A DNA stretch of 64,000 nucleotides from G963663615 sp963663615 (GTDB lineage: Bacteria > Bacteroidota > Ignavibacteria > Ignavibacteriales > Melioribacteraceae), in the NCBI GenBank assembly GCA_963663615.1, contig OY760517.1:1302001-1366000 (forward strand), in the 5' to 3' direction. The notes beneath the pieces were generated by a model that saw only the letters and a list, made by a program, of their open reading frames with translations, did not search any database and was not told where the DNA came from. Position numbers and translations under genes: made by a program. Positions 8,203 to 17,536 of this stretch are shown in pieces (position 1 is the stretch's first letter; each line of letters begins with the position of its first letter).

Positions 8203-10880
8203 TGAAAAAAGTTTACGTTTTACTTTTATTCATTGCGTTCTCATTAAGCTCGTTATATGCTGCAACAACAGGTAAAATTACCGGTAAAATTACGGATGAA
8301 GCTGCCGGTGAACCGTTACCTTTTGTTAATGTAATTATTGTGGGTACCAACTTTGGGGCTGCATCGGATCTTAATGGGGAGTTTTTTATTCTTAATGTGC
8401 CTCCTGGTAAATATACTTTACGGATTCAATCTATTGGTTACCAAACTAAAGTTATTAACAATGTAACGGTATCCATTGATTTAACAACACGCGTTGATGT
8501 ATCATTACCGGAAGCAAGTATTGAACTGGGTGAAATTGTTGTTGAGGCTGAGGCTGGAGGTATAAAAAAGGATGTAACTTCGAGTCAGGCTCTGGTTTCT
8601 TCCGATAAAATTGAAACATTGCCTGTAGCCGAACTTGATGATGTTTTGCAGCTTCAGGCAGGGGTAACAAAAGGTGCAGGTGGCGAATTCCATATTCGTG
8701 GTGGACGTGCGGAAGAAATTACCTACAAGGTTAATGGTATTTCTATTACAGATTCGTATGACAATAGCCGCGGTATTGAAATTGATAATACCAGTGTTCA
8801 GGAATTACAGGTTATTAGTGGTACTTTTAATGCCGAACATGGTAACGCTCTTTCAGGTATTATCAATACTGTAACCAAGGAAGGCGGAAGCCAATATCAT
8901 GGTGATATTAAACTTTACACTGCTGATTATCTGAGTGACCATACAGAAATTTTCCCGAATACCGATTCGTGGAACCCGACGTATAACTATCAGGCAAGTT
9001 TAAGCGGACCAGTACCTTTTATGGGTAGTGTTGTTAAGTTTTTTGTTAACAGCCGCTATAATTATGATGATGGCTGGTTATATGGTAAAAGGGTATTTAA
9101 TACGGATGGTAGCGAAGGTGATGGCGAATATGTACCAATGAACTGGTCGGAACGCTGGATGGGTATTGGTAACCTAAGTATTTTCGCTTCAAAATATTTC
9201 AAGTTTAATCTTGAAGCTCTTTACTCGGATAATGAATATAGCGACTACAACCATGCATTTAAGTATAATCCTGATGGTGATGTAAACAAGTTTTCAAAAA
9301 GTTTAAGCTCAACTTTTACTTTTACTCATACTTTCTCTTCCACATCATTTTACACTGTTAAGGCTTCCTATTTTAACAGGACTTTCAAGGAATATTTATA
9401 CGAATCTGCTTCTGATTCGAGATATATGCACCCCGATTCATTAAATGCCGTTTCCTATGCGTTTATTTCGGCTGGTACAAACCTGCACCATTTTAATCGT
9501 GAAACTGAAGCTTTTCAGGGCAAGTTTGATTTTACCAGTCAGGTTTCCTCAAAGCACATGTTAAAGTTTGGTTTTGAGGCAAGGGTTGATTATCTGGATT
9601 ATGATGATTTTTCACTTGAACCAAAAAGAATAGATAATATTCAGGTTGAACCTTTTGAATCGGCAATACCACTTGAAAGCTCTTTAAACCGTGAGTTATA
9701 CACTGCCGAACCTATAATGGCTTCTGCCTATATACAGGATAAAATTGAGTATGAAAGCGTAATTATTAATATTGGATTACGATTTGATTATTTCGATTCG
9801 AGAGGACAGATTCTGGTTGATGAATCGGATCCTAATATTTATGCCCCTTTACGGGAAGGACTTGATGATCTTTCCTACTCGGAAAAAGAAAGCTACTTTT
9901 ACAAGGATGTAGATGCCAAATATAAAATTGCTCCAAGGTTTGGTATAGCTTATCCGGTTAGTGAAACTGGTGTGCTGCATTTTTCTTACGGACAGTTTTT
10001 CCAGATTCCTACCTATCGTAACCTTTTTGATCGTTCAACTTACAAGGTTCCAACAATTGGTAGTACAGGTAGCGTTTATGGTAATCCTGATCTTAAACCG
10101 CAAACAACAAATATGTATGAAATAGGTTTCAGACAGGAATTGTTTGATGATTATCTTGTTGATGTTACGATGTTCTATCGCGATATAAGGGATTACGTTT
10201 CTACCTCTCCTGCAATTCAAACCATGAACAGTGTAGTTTATTACAAGTACATAAATCGTGATTATGCCAATGTTAAAGGGGTTACTTTTAACTTTAACAA
10301 ATCATTCACAGACAATTTTTCATTTGATGTTAACTATACTCTTCAGTTTTCCGAAGGTATTAGTTCAACACCGGAAGCTGATTTTAATGCAGCTAACAGC
10401 AACTCGGAACCAACGTATTATCTCATACCTCTTGATTGGGATCAGAGGCATTTGCTGAATGCAAATCTTTATGTAGGTGGTGAAAACTGGGGCACTTCAC
10501 TGATTGGAAGATATGGTACAGGGTTGCCATATACCCCAACTATTACGCAATCAACTGCTGATAGAGGATTAACATCAGGTTTCAGCCAGAACACCAGGCG
10601 TAAACCGGGTCAGTTTAGTCTCGATTTCAGAATATTCAAATCATTCGAACTAATGGGTGCCCGCTTTACAGGCTATTTAAAAGTATTTAATCTGCTTGAT
10701 AATAAAATTGTGGTTGATGTTTTCAGCGACACCGGTAAGCCGGACTTCACTACAGAAGGTGAAAGTTTGCAGGGGTCAACTGATGCAAACAGACCTAACA
10801 CTATTGATGAATACCTAACCCGCCCTTGGTACTATGATACCCCTCGTAAGGTGCAGGTTGGACTTGATATATCATTCTAG
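8202..10880 (+). CDS. TonB-dependent receptor with N-terminal carboxypeptidase-regulatory-like domain
   Basis: This outer-membrane transporter probably imports oligosaccharides using TonB/ExbBD energy. The signal peptide (to about residue 20) is followed by a carboxypeptidase-D regulatory-like domain (GKITGKITDEAAGEPLPFVN, residues 24-110), a plug domain (about 120-230, ending ALSGIINTVTKEGG) and a 22-strand barrel ending in a terminal aromatic residue (VQVGLDISF). There is no SusD gene beside it, so it is not a canonical SusC/D pair; the next gene, a 1225-aa surface protein, takes that position. The substrate is unproven; starch fragments are inferred from the CBM-like protein in the same operon. 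Confidence 0.92.
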   Translation: MKKVYVLLLFIAFSLSSLYAATTGKITGKITDEAAGEPLPFVNVIIVGTNFGAASDLNGEFFILNVPPGKYTLRIQSIGYQTKVINNVTVSIDLTTRVDVSLPEASIELGEIVVEAEAGGIKKDVTSSQALVSSDKIETLPVAELDDVLQLQAGVTKGAGGEFHIRGGRAEEITYKVNGISITDSYDNSRGIEIDNTSVQELQVISGTFNAEHGNALSGIINTVTKEGGSQYHGDIKLYTADYLSDHTEIFPNTDSWNPTYNYQASLSGPVPFMGSVVKFFVNSRYNYDDGWLYGKRVFNTDGSEGDGEYVPMNWSERWMGIGNLSIFASKYFKFNLEALYSDNEYSDYNHAFKYNPDGDVNKFSKSLSSTFTFTHTFSSTSFYTVKASYFNRTFKEYLYESASDSRYMHPDSLNAVSYAFISAGTNLHHFNRETEAFQGKFDFTSQVSSKHMLKFGFEARVDYLDYDDFSLEPKRIDNIQVEPFESAIPLESSLNRELYTAEPIMASAYIQDKIEYESVIINIGLRFDYFDSRGQILVDESDPNIYAPLREGLDDLSYSEKESYFYKDVDAKYKIAPRFGIAYPVSETGVLHFSYGQFFQIPTYRNLFDRSTYKVPTIGSTGSVYGNPDLKPQTTNMYEIGFRQELFDDYLVDVTMFYRDIRDYVSTSPAIQTMNSVVYYKYINRDYANVKGVTFNFNKSFTDNFSFDVNYTLQFSEGISSTPEADFNAANSNSEPTYYLIPLDWDQRHLLNANLYVGGENWGTSLIGRYGTGLPYTPTITQSTADRGLTSGFSQNTRRKPGQFSLDFRIFKSFELMGARFTGYLKVFNLLDNKIVVDVFSDTGKPDFTTEGESLQGSTDANRPNTIDEYLTRPWYYDTPRKVQVGLDISF

Positions 10881-10905
10881 GATTTGAAAATCAGGAGTAT
10901 AGATA

Positions 10906-13900
10906 ATGAAATCAGGTTTTAAATTTTTAATAATATTTCTTATATGTGCCGTTACTCTTTCGGGGCAATACGTTCCTGGAACAGAGAGGGGGGACTCAGG
11001 TAAACGAACCAAGGCACAACTGGAAGGTAACAGAATACGTACAACCGTTTTTAATTTTCTTTGGACCGGACGTACTGATGGTTCTGTGCCTATTACAGAA
11101 CAAACCCCTTATGAGTGGCCTAAAAATACCGGACAGGTTTATATGGCACTTGCTTCAGTGTTTATTGGTGCAGAAGTAACCGATTCCCAGGGCGAAACTT
11201 ATAAAATTGTTGATGTTCCTACTTACAGGAGTTCGCCTAATGGTACCAGTTGGAGTATGGAACCGGTGCCGGGGTATTTTAATACTGACAGGGATGAACG
11301 AAAAATTGCATCAAGCGATGATGAAACTACCTGGCCCGAAAAATGGCCCGATAGATTAAATGATGAAAGTAATCCCGGCTGGGAAGGACAGTGGAACGGT
11401 TTGGGTGGTATTAACGATTTTCGTGCTGACCAGGAAATTTTCTACAGGGCTTCCGATGACCTTTATGACAGATATACCAATTATTATCCCGATAGCACTG
11501 ATCTTTCGCGTAAGGGTATGGGTATAATAGCAGATGTACGTGCACTTGCCTGGAGCCAGTTCCTTGTACAGGATGCTATTTATATTTTACATAACATTAA
11601 AAATGATGGTACCGAAGATCTGAAAAAAACTGTTTTTATGGCTTGGCATGCCGATTTTGTTGGCGGTAATGGTGATAGCCAGGATGATATCTCAGAGTTT
11701 GATCTTCTCCTGGATATTGGTTTTAGTCGTGACAGGGATAACCGTGCTGCCGAGTTCGGAAATGATCCGGTTGGTATTATTGGGCAGGCTTTTCTTGAAA
11801 CCCCTGGTAATGCTATCGATAGAATTGATAACGATGGTGACGGTGAAAACACTTTGGATGATGGTACTCCATTAGGTCCTATTGTTACCGAAGAGATGCT
11901 GGTTGGTGAAATTTCTGATAACCTTATTGATGATAATGGTAATGGACTAATTGATGAGAATAAGACTCATATAGTATTTGATGATCAGAAAGGTGTAAAC
12001 TTTGCCGACAGACTTGATCAGGATGGTGATGGAGAATCTGGTAGTCCTTTGGTTACAGCCGAAATGGTAACACGTGCGGCTTCTGATGCCTACCAGCGTT
12101 GGCCCGCAAACCCTCAAAATGATGCTATTCAAAATGGTGAAGTACATTTGCTTCAGCTAGATGATACAGATGTTGGACTTGGTTTTGCCGACAGAATAGA
12201 CAACGATGATGATGGCGAAGCTGATAGTCCGGTTATTACACAGGATATGGTAAATAGTGCTGCTGGTGATGCCCCATATTTCAGATATAAAGTGGCTGAA
12301 ACCGGTAAAATAGTTTATAATGTAGTTGCTGCCAACATTGGTAAAAAATATGCTGATGGTATTGATAACGATGGTAATGGTGCAGTTGATGAATATATTG
12401 ACGAAGGTATTGACGAACTAATTGATGAGAGACGTGACAACGGAATTGATGAAGATGGTGACTGGAATCCGATAAATGATGACGTTGGTATTGATGGTGT
12501 TGCCAATACCGGAGACCTTGGTGAAGGTGATGGTGTACCAACTTCGGGAGCTCCTTATGGTTTACCTGGTGAACCAAACGTTGATGTTACGGATGTTTCG
12601 GAAACAGACCAGATTGGTATAACAAACGCACAGTATGAAGCTGCCGGCTCGTGGAGTTTCGGTACTGCAAGCGATAACCTTATCTGGAGTCAGTTAATGA
12701 AACCGGGCGATTTTTACAATCCGCTTGTTGTTACTTCAGGTGAGTACGATTTGTTTATTTCCTCTGGTGTTTTCCCATTAAACAGTGGGCAATCCGAACC
12801 ATTCTCTGTATCGGTTATACTTGCTAATGGTCCTTCTTCCGATCCCGAAGGTGCAATCAGAAAGAATGCAATTGCCGATAAGAAAATAAAGGTTCAGGAA
12901 ACCTACGAAAATGATTACCAGTTTGCTAATGCTCCGCTTCCTCCTTTGGTTACAGCTGTTGAAGGTGATAACAGAATTACTCTTTACTGGGATGATAGAG
13001 CTGAGGAATCGTTTGATGATTTTATTGCCAAAATTGGCGGACCAGGTAATGACTTTGAAGGTTACAAAATTTACCGTTCTCAGGATCCAGCTTTTCAGGA
13101 TATTGAGGTTATAACCGACGGTTATGGTGTACCAACATTTAAAACTGCACTGGCAACTTTTGATCTTGTTGATGGAGTTGAAGGATTCGATTCAACCGGT
13201 AGTTACGGGGCTGCTTACGGAACAAATGGTATTAAATATTACCTTGGAAGTGAATCAGGGTTACAGCATTCATTCATTGATACAACAGTTCAAAATGGCT
13301 TTACTTATTATTATGCTGTTGTAGCTTACGATTTCGGTTACCCTCCGGAACAGATTTTACCAACAGAATCACCAATTAAAGTTAGTTTAAAAGCTGATGG
13401 ATCCGTTGTATTAGGTTCGAATGTAGTTAGGGTTACTCCTGAAGCTCCGGCTGCCGGTTATGTGCCTTCAACCTTAGGAGAAATTGATCATGTTGAAGGT
13501 TCCACAACCGGTCAGGTCGGTTATGAAATTATTGACGAAAACATGATTAAAGACGGACATGTTTACTATATAGAATTTGAAGATACAAACAAGGTTGCTG
13601 TTGCACCTGGCGATGGCGATACACTTACTACCAAAACATATACCCTCACAGATTCAACCGATAATCGGGTAATTATTGATAAGGAATCATTGCTTGTAGC
13701 TGATTTGGAACAACCGATTGTTGAAGGTTTCAGGCTTGTTTTCTTTAATGAGGAGAAGGTTGAAATTAACCGTGAAAAAACTGCCTGGAATAATGATGGC
13801 ATCATGGAATATGCTTTCGAAAAATTTGTTACATCGGGTAGCGAAGAGGGTAAGGAAAGACCAAATGATTACCTGATAACTTTTGGTGATGTTGGTTTAA

Positions 13901-14583
13901 GTACAAGTGTTGATATTAGTGTTAGCGGTAACACTTTCCCTGCAAAGGATGTTAATGTTAAGGTGTTCAATCTTTCTACACAACAGGAAGTAAAATTTGG
14001 TTTTATTGAACTTGAAACAAGTGCCGGAGAAGGTATTGTATCTGCTGTGGGTGCAAGAAAAGACAGGGTAGTTTTTATTGAACCGGATAAAAACGGTGCC
14101 GATGAATTTACCTGGTGGTTTTACCTTCAGGGAGATACTGCCGGTGTTAGGCTTCCTGAAAATGGCGACTCGCTAAATGTAATACTTAATAAACCATTCC
14201 TTTCAACTGATGTGTTCCGTTTTGTTGCCAAAGCCAGTAAAATTGATGAGGACAAGGCTGAGGAAGATCTGGAAAAAATAAAGGTTGTACCTAATCCATA
14301 TATAGCTCTTGCAAGATGGGAAACCAGAAATACTTATGATAGCGGCAGGGGAGCAAGGGAAATACATTTTACGCATCTGCCAAGCGAGTGTACAATAAGA
14401 ATATTTACTGTTAATGGTGAGCTAATAAAAACTATTGAGCATAATAATTCTTTTGATGATGGTACTGCTTCGTGGGATATGCTTACCAAGGATAATTTGG
14501 GTATTTCTTATGGTGTTTACCTATTCCATGTTGATGCTCCGGGTATTGGGGAGCATGTTGGGAAATTTGCTGTAATAAAATAA
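10906..14583 (+). CDS. Large secreted protein with acidic DxDxDG repeats and C-terminal sorting-like domain
   Basis: I recognise no enzyme family. The 1225-aa product has a signal peptide (residues 1-21). Residues about 300-545 contain repeated IDNDGDGE, LIDDNGNGLIDE, LDQDGDGE, IDNDDDGE and IDNDGNGAVDE units, typical of calcium-binding dockerin/EF-hand-like or thrombospondin type 3-like loops. Fibronectin/Ig-like stretches follow (for example AVEGDNRITLYWDD near 690). The last 100 residues (KVVPNPYIA...IRIFTVNGELIKTI...YGVYLFHVDAPG...KFAVIK) form a FlgD/T9SS-type C-terminal domain. It sits between the TonB receptor and the PorV-like barrel, 25 bp from each neighbour, so it is probably exported by the T9SS and works at the cell surface with the receptor. 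A substrate-capture role in place of SusD is a hypothesis. Confidence 0.75.
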   Translation: MKSGFKFLIIFLICAVTLSGQYVPGTERGDSGKRTKAQLEGNRIRTTVFNFLWTGRTDGSVPITEQTPYEWPKNTGQVYMALASVFIGAEVTDSQGETYKIVDVPTYRSSPNGTSWSMEPVPGYFNTDRDERKIASSDDETTWPEKWPDRLNDESNPGWEGQWNGLGGINDFRADQEIFYRASDDLYDRYTNYYPDSTDLSRKGMGIIADVRALAWSQFLVQDAIYILHNIKNDGTEDLKKTVFMAWHADFVGGNGDSQDDISEFDLLLDIGFSRDRDNRAAEFGNDPVGIIGQAFLETPGNAIDRIDNDGDGENTLDDGTPLGPIVTEEMLVGEISDNLIDDNGNGLIDENKTHIVFDDQKGVNFADRLDQDGDGESGSPLVTAEMVTRAASDAYQRWPANPQNDAIQNGEVHLLQLDDTDVGLGFADRIDNDDDGEADSPVITQDMVNSAAGDAPYFRYKVAETGKIVYNVVAANIGKKYADGIDNDGNGAVDEYIDEGIDELIDERRDNGIDEDGDWNPINDDVGIDGVANTGDLGEGDGVPTSGAPYGLPGEPNVDVTDVSETDQIGITNAQYEAAGSWSFGTASDNLIWSQLMKPGDFYNPLVVTSGEYDLFISSGVFPLNSGQSEPFSVSVILANGPSSDPEGAIRKNAIADKKIKVQETYENDYQFANAPLPPLVTAVEGDNRITLYWDDRAEESFDDFIAKIGGPGNDFEGYKIYRSQDPAFQDIEVITDGYGVPTFKTALATFDLVDGVEGFDSTGSYGAAYGTNGIKYYLGSESGLQHSFIDTTVQNGFTYYYAVVAYDFGYPPEQILPTESPIKVSLKADGSVVLGSNVVRVTPEAPAAGYVPSTLGEIDHVEGSTTGQVGYEIIDENMIKDGHVYYIEFEDTNKVAVAPGDGDTLTTKTYTLTDSTDNRVIIDKESLLVADLEQPIVEGFRLVFFNEEKVEINREKTAWNNDGIMEYAFEKFVTSGSEEGKERPNDYLITFGDVGLSTSVDISVSGNTFPAKDVNVKVFNLSTQQEVKFGFIELETSAGEGIVSAVGARKDRVVFIEPDKNGADEFTWWFYLQGDTAGVRLPENGDSLNVILNKPFLSTDVFRFVAKASKIDEDKAEEDLEKIKVVPNPYIALARWETRNTYDSGRGAREIHFTHLPSECTIRIFTVNGELIKTIEHNNSFDDGTASWDMLTKDNLGISYGVYLFHVDAPGIGEHVGKFAVIK

Positions 14584-14607
14584 GAAAAAAATGTTTGGAG
14601 AATTAAA

Positions 14608-15633
14608 GTGTATAAATCAAAGATAATACTTGCTTTTATTATAGTGATCTCGGCATTGGGTATGGTTTGCGGACAAAGTGTTAGCAAGACCGGTACTACT
14701 GCTGCAAAGTTTCTCAGCATTGGTATTGGTCCGAGGGCAAATGGTATGGGCGGTGCCTATACTTCTGTTGCCAATGATGCTTCGTCAATGTACTGGAACC
14801 CTGCCGGAATTGCCAATATTGAAGGCTTTCAGGGACTATTTACCTATACCAAAATGTTCGCTGATATTAATCTTAATTATGTAGGTGCTGTTATTACTGC
14901 TGGCGAATTTGGCAAGATTGGTATAAATGTAACTTCACTTGATTTTGGTGAAATGGATATAACCACCGAGCTTGATCCCGATGGAACCGGTGAAACTTTT
15001 TCGGCTGGTAGTGTTGCCATTGGGCTTTCCTACGCAAGGTATATAACCAACAAGTTTGTTGTGGGTGCTACCATAAAATATATACAGGAAAATATTTATA
15101 ATTCCAGTGCTTCCGGTTTGGCTATTGATGTGGGCACTATTTTCGAAACACCATTTTACGGGGTAAGGTTTGCAAGCTCTATTTCGAACTTTGGCACCAA
15201 AATGCAAATAGATGGTGATGATCTGCTAATACGCTATGATCCGGATGAAACTACTTCCGGCAACAACGAAACCAATGATGCTAAACTTGCTACCGAGGAG
15301 TTTGAACTTCCATTGCGTTTGCAGATAGGTGTATCGAGGGACTGGAATTTTCTTGATAATCAACGCTTTACTTTTGCGATAGATGCTAACTATCCAAACG
15401 ATAACCAGCAATGGGTAAATGTGGGTGGTGAGTATTCTGCCTTCAATGATTTAATAATGTTCAGGGCTGGTTATAAAACTCTTTTCCTTAATGACAGTCA
15501 GGAAGGCTTAACTCTTGGTGTAGGACTTAGATATAATGATCTTGCGTTTTTTAAGGTTGGTATTGATTACTCGTACCAGCAGTTTGAATATTTGGCAAAC
15601 GTACACAGTTTCGGACTTTTAATAAACTTTTAA
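14608..15633 (+). CDS. PorV/PorQ-like outer-membrane beta-barrel protein
   Basis: This 341-aa barrel resembles the PorV/LptO and UPF0164 group, which shuttle T9SS substrates to the cell surface. It has a signal peptide (cleavage near VCGQ, about residue 23), the hallmark start KFLSIGIGPRANGMGGAY, the conserved DASSMYWNPAGIA, and a C-terminus typical of outer-membrane barrels (HSFGLLINF). The start codon is GTG, 24 bp after the preceding stop. It lies between two proteins with sorting tails, so a PorV-like carrier role for these two is a reasonable inference. It could also be a plain FadL-like barrel. Confidence 0.85.
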   Translation: MYKSKIILAFIIVISALGMVCGQSVSKTGTTAAKFLSIGIGPRANGMGGAYTSVANDASSMYWNPAGIANIEGFQGLFTYTKMFADINLNYVGAVITAGEFGKIGINVTSLDFGEMDITTELDPDGTGETFSAGSVAIGLSYARYITNKFVVGATIKYIQENIYNSSASGLAIDVGTIFETPFYGVRFASSISNFGTKMQIDGDDLLIRYDPDETTSGNNETNDAKLATEEFELPLRLQIGVSRDWNFLDNQRFTFAIDANYPNDNQQWVNVGGEYSAFNDLIMFRAGYKTLFLNDSQEGLTLGVGLRYNDLAFFKVGIDYSYQQFEYLANVHSFGLLINF

Positions 15634-15675
15634 ATCATTTGGGAACCATTAATTAAATTATTTCAAGGAGTAACC

Positions 15676-17472
15676 ATGAAAAAACTATTATTACTATTAG
15701 TTATGTTCGCATCGGTTGCAGTTATTCAGGCACAGGTGAATATAACATTTAACGTTGATATGAAGTATCAACTTCTTGCCGAAAACTTTGACCCAGCTGC
15801 TGATGTTGTTGAAATCAGGGGTAGCTTTAATGCATGGAGTGGCGGTGCAACGATGACTGACGCTGATGGCGATTCAGTTTATACGCTACAGGTTCAGGCA
15901 CCTGCAAACGAAACTGCTTATTACAAGTTTGTTTATGTTATTGAAGATGTAGTAACATGGGAAAGTGATCCTAACCGCGAACTTGTTGTAGCTGATCAGG
16001 ATATTGTTGTTGATGCTGTACCGTTTGACGGAATGATGGGTTCTGGCGAACCTGCAACTGTTGAATTTTCTGTTGATATGACTGTAATTGCTGCTAACGG
16101 TTTCTTGCCCGGTACCGATAAGGTTTATATTGCTGGTAGCTTTACTGATTGGGCTACAAGTGCTATTGAGCTAACTGATACTGATGGCGATACTGTTTAT
16201 ACCTTAACGCATACAAGCAGTGTTGGTGGTGATATGCTGTATTTCAAGTTTATTTACGGTGATACCGCTACTTCAATTACATGGGAATCTGATCCGAACA
16301 GAAACCTTTATCTGTTTGATGGGGATAACTCATACTTTGATTATTGGGACAGACAGGAACCAAATCAGCAAGTTGCTGATGGTAATATTCAGTTTACTGT
16401 TGATATGGCTGTTATGGAAGAAGTTGGTCTGTTTGATCCAAACGTTGACTCTCTTCATCTATACGGAAGTTTTAATGGTTGGGGGGCAAATGATCCGGTT
16501 TATGCAATGAATCAGGATTTTCTTGTACTTAATGAATGGTTCCTTGAAATGCCATTTAGTCAGGAACCTATAAATGCAGAACAGTTTTACAAGTTTTATG
16601 TTGTACTTAAGGATACAAATGATATATGGACAGATACATGGGAAAGACCAATAAGTATTGGCGGTGGTAACAGAACTGTTCTGTTTGAAGGTAGTGAAGA
16701 TCAGGAAGTTGAAACGATGTATTATGATGGTGTTTTACCTGAGTACGTAATTGAAGACGGAACAAATATTGAAATTACTTTCCGTGTTGATATGACTGAT
16801 GCTACAGGGATTACTTTTGTTGCTGGCGACAAAGTGTACTGGTTAAGTGAAGAACCTGCTTTTATTGCTTCCCAGGGTTGGGCTGATAGTGATACAATGA
16901 CAGTTCTTGAACTAACTGATAGCAATAATGACATGATTTATGAAGGGACATTATCTGTTAGCGGTCCTTCATGGAATGGATTTGAGTACAGATATGGTTA
17001 TGTACATCAAGGCGAATGGGTTCAGGAACCATCTGGTTATGGCGATTTTGCTTACCGTGTAAGATATTGTGAAATGAACGGCGAAAGAAGTTTTGTACAG
17101 CCATATACAGCTCCAATTGATTCATGGTTGGATCAGGAAGATAAATCATCACAGTCAGAAACTTCACCGGCAGGTTTAACTTCTGTAAAACCGGTTGATC
17201 TTGTAGCTGAAAGATTTACTCTTTCACAGAACTATCCAAATCCGTTTAACCCTTCAACAACAATTAAATTCTCTGTTCCTGAAAGCAATCTTACTTCACT
17301 AAAAATTTATAACATTTTGGGTCAGCAAGTAGCTACGTTAATAAATGAAGAGCTATCAACCGGTAGTTATGAAATTAAATTTAACGCCTCTAACTTAAGT
17401 AGTGGTGTTTACTTCTATACTATTACATCTGGTGATTTTAGTGCATCACGTAAAATGATGTTATTGAAGTAA
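15676..17472 (+). CDS. T9SS-secreted protein with four starch-binding-like (CBM20/CBM48-type) domains
   Basis: The product is probably a surface glycan-binding protein, functionally like SusE/SusF but unrelated in sequence layout. After a signal peptide (1-19) come four tandem Ig-like modules (about 20-115, 125-220, 232-340, 365-485). Each begins with a V-D-M motif; the first three carry a G-SF-x-x-W signature (VEIRGSFNAW, VYIAGSFTDW, LHLYGSFNGW), and the first two also have DADGDSVYTL/DTDGDTVYTL and TWESDPNR. Such modules bind starch in amylases and branching enzymes. Residues about 515-598 are a classical T9SS type A sorting domain (LSQNYPNPFNPSTTIKFSVP). No catalytic domain is visible. It is the last gene of the operon and is followed by a strong terminator. 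Confidence 0.85.
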   Translation: MKKLLLLLVMFASVAVIQAQVNITFNVDMKYQLLAENFDPAADVVEIRGSFNAWSGGATMTDADGDSVYTLQVQAPANETAYYKFVYVIEDVVTWESDPNRELVVADQDIVVDAVPFDGMMGSGEPATVEFSVDMTVIAANGFLPGTDKVYIAGSFTDWATSAIELTDTDGDTVYTLTHTSSVGGDMLYFKFIYGDTATSITWESDPNRNLYLFDGDNSYFDYWDRQEPNQQVADGNIQFTVDMAVMEEVGLFDPNVDSLHLYGSFNGWGANDPVYAMNQDFLVLNEWFLEMPFSQEPINAEQFYKFYVVLKDTNDIWTDTWERPISIGGGNRTVLFEGSEDQEVETMYYDGVLPEYVIEDGTNIEITFRVDMTDATGITFVAGDKVYWLSEEPAFIASQGWADSDTMTVLELTDSNNDMIYEGTLSVSGPSWNGFEYRYGYVHQGEWVQEPSGYGDFAYRVRYCEMNGERSFVQPYTAPIDSWLDQEDKSSQSETSPAGLTSVKPVDLVAERFTLSQNYPNPFNPSTTIKFSVPESNLTSLKIYNILGQQVATLINEELSTGSYEIKFNASNLSSGVYFYTITSGDFSASRKMMLLK

Positions 17473-17498
17473 GTAACAGCACTCTCTTCATATCAAAG

Positions 17499-17526
17499 AC
17501 CCGGTACGCCCAATACCGGGTTTTTT
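17499..17526 (+). terminator. Rho-independent terminator
   Basis: ACCCGGTA pairs with TACCGGGT around a 7-base loop and is followed by TTTTTT. It closes the 6499-17472 operon, and may also partly stop the convergent SGNH gene. Confidence 0.9.
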
Positions 17527-17536
17527 ATTCTGGCGA

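Noticed and set aside
12281..12577. A minus-strand frame rich in His and Gln
   Set aside because: It is the complement of the acidic DxDxDG repeats (GAT/GAC codons) and not a real protein.
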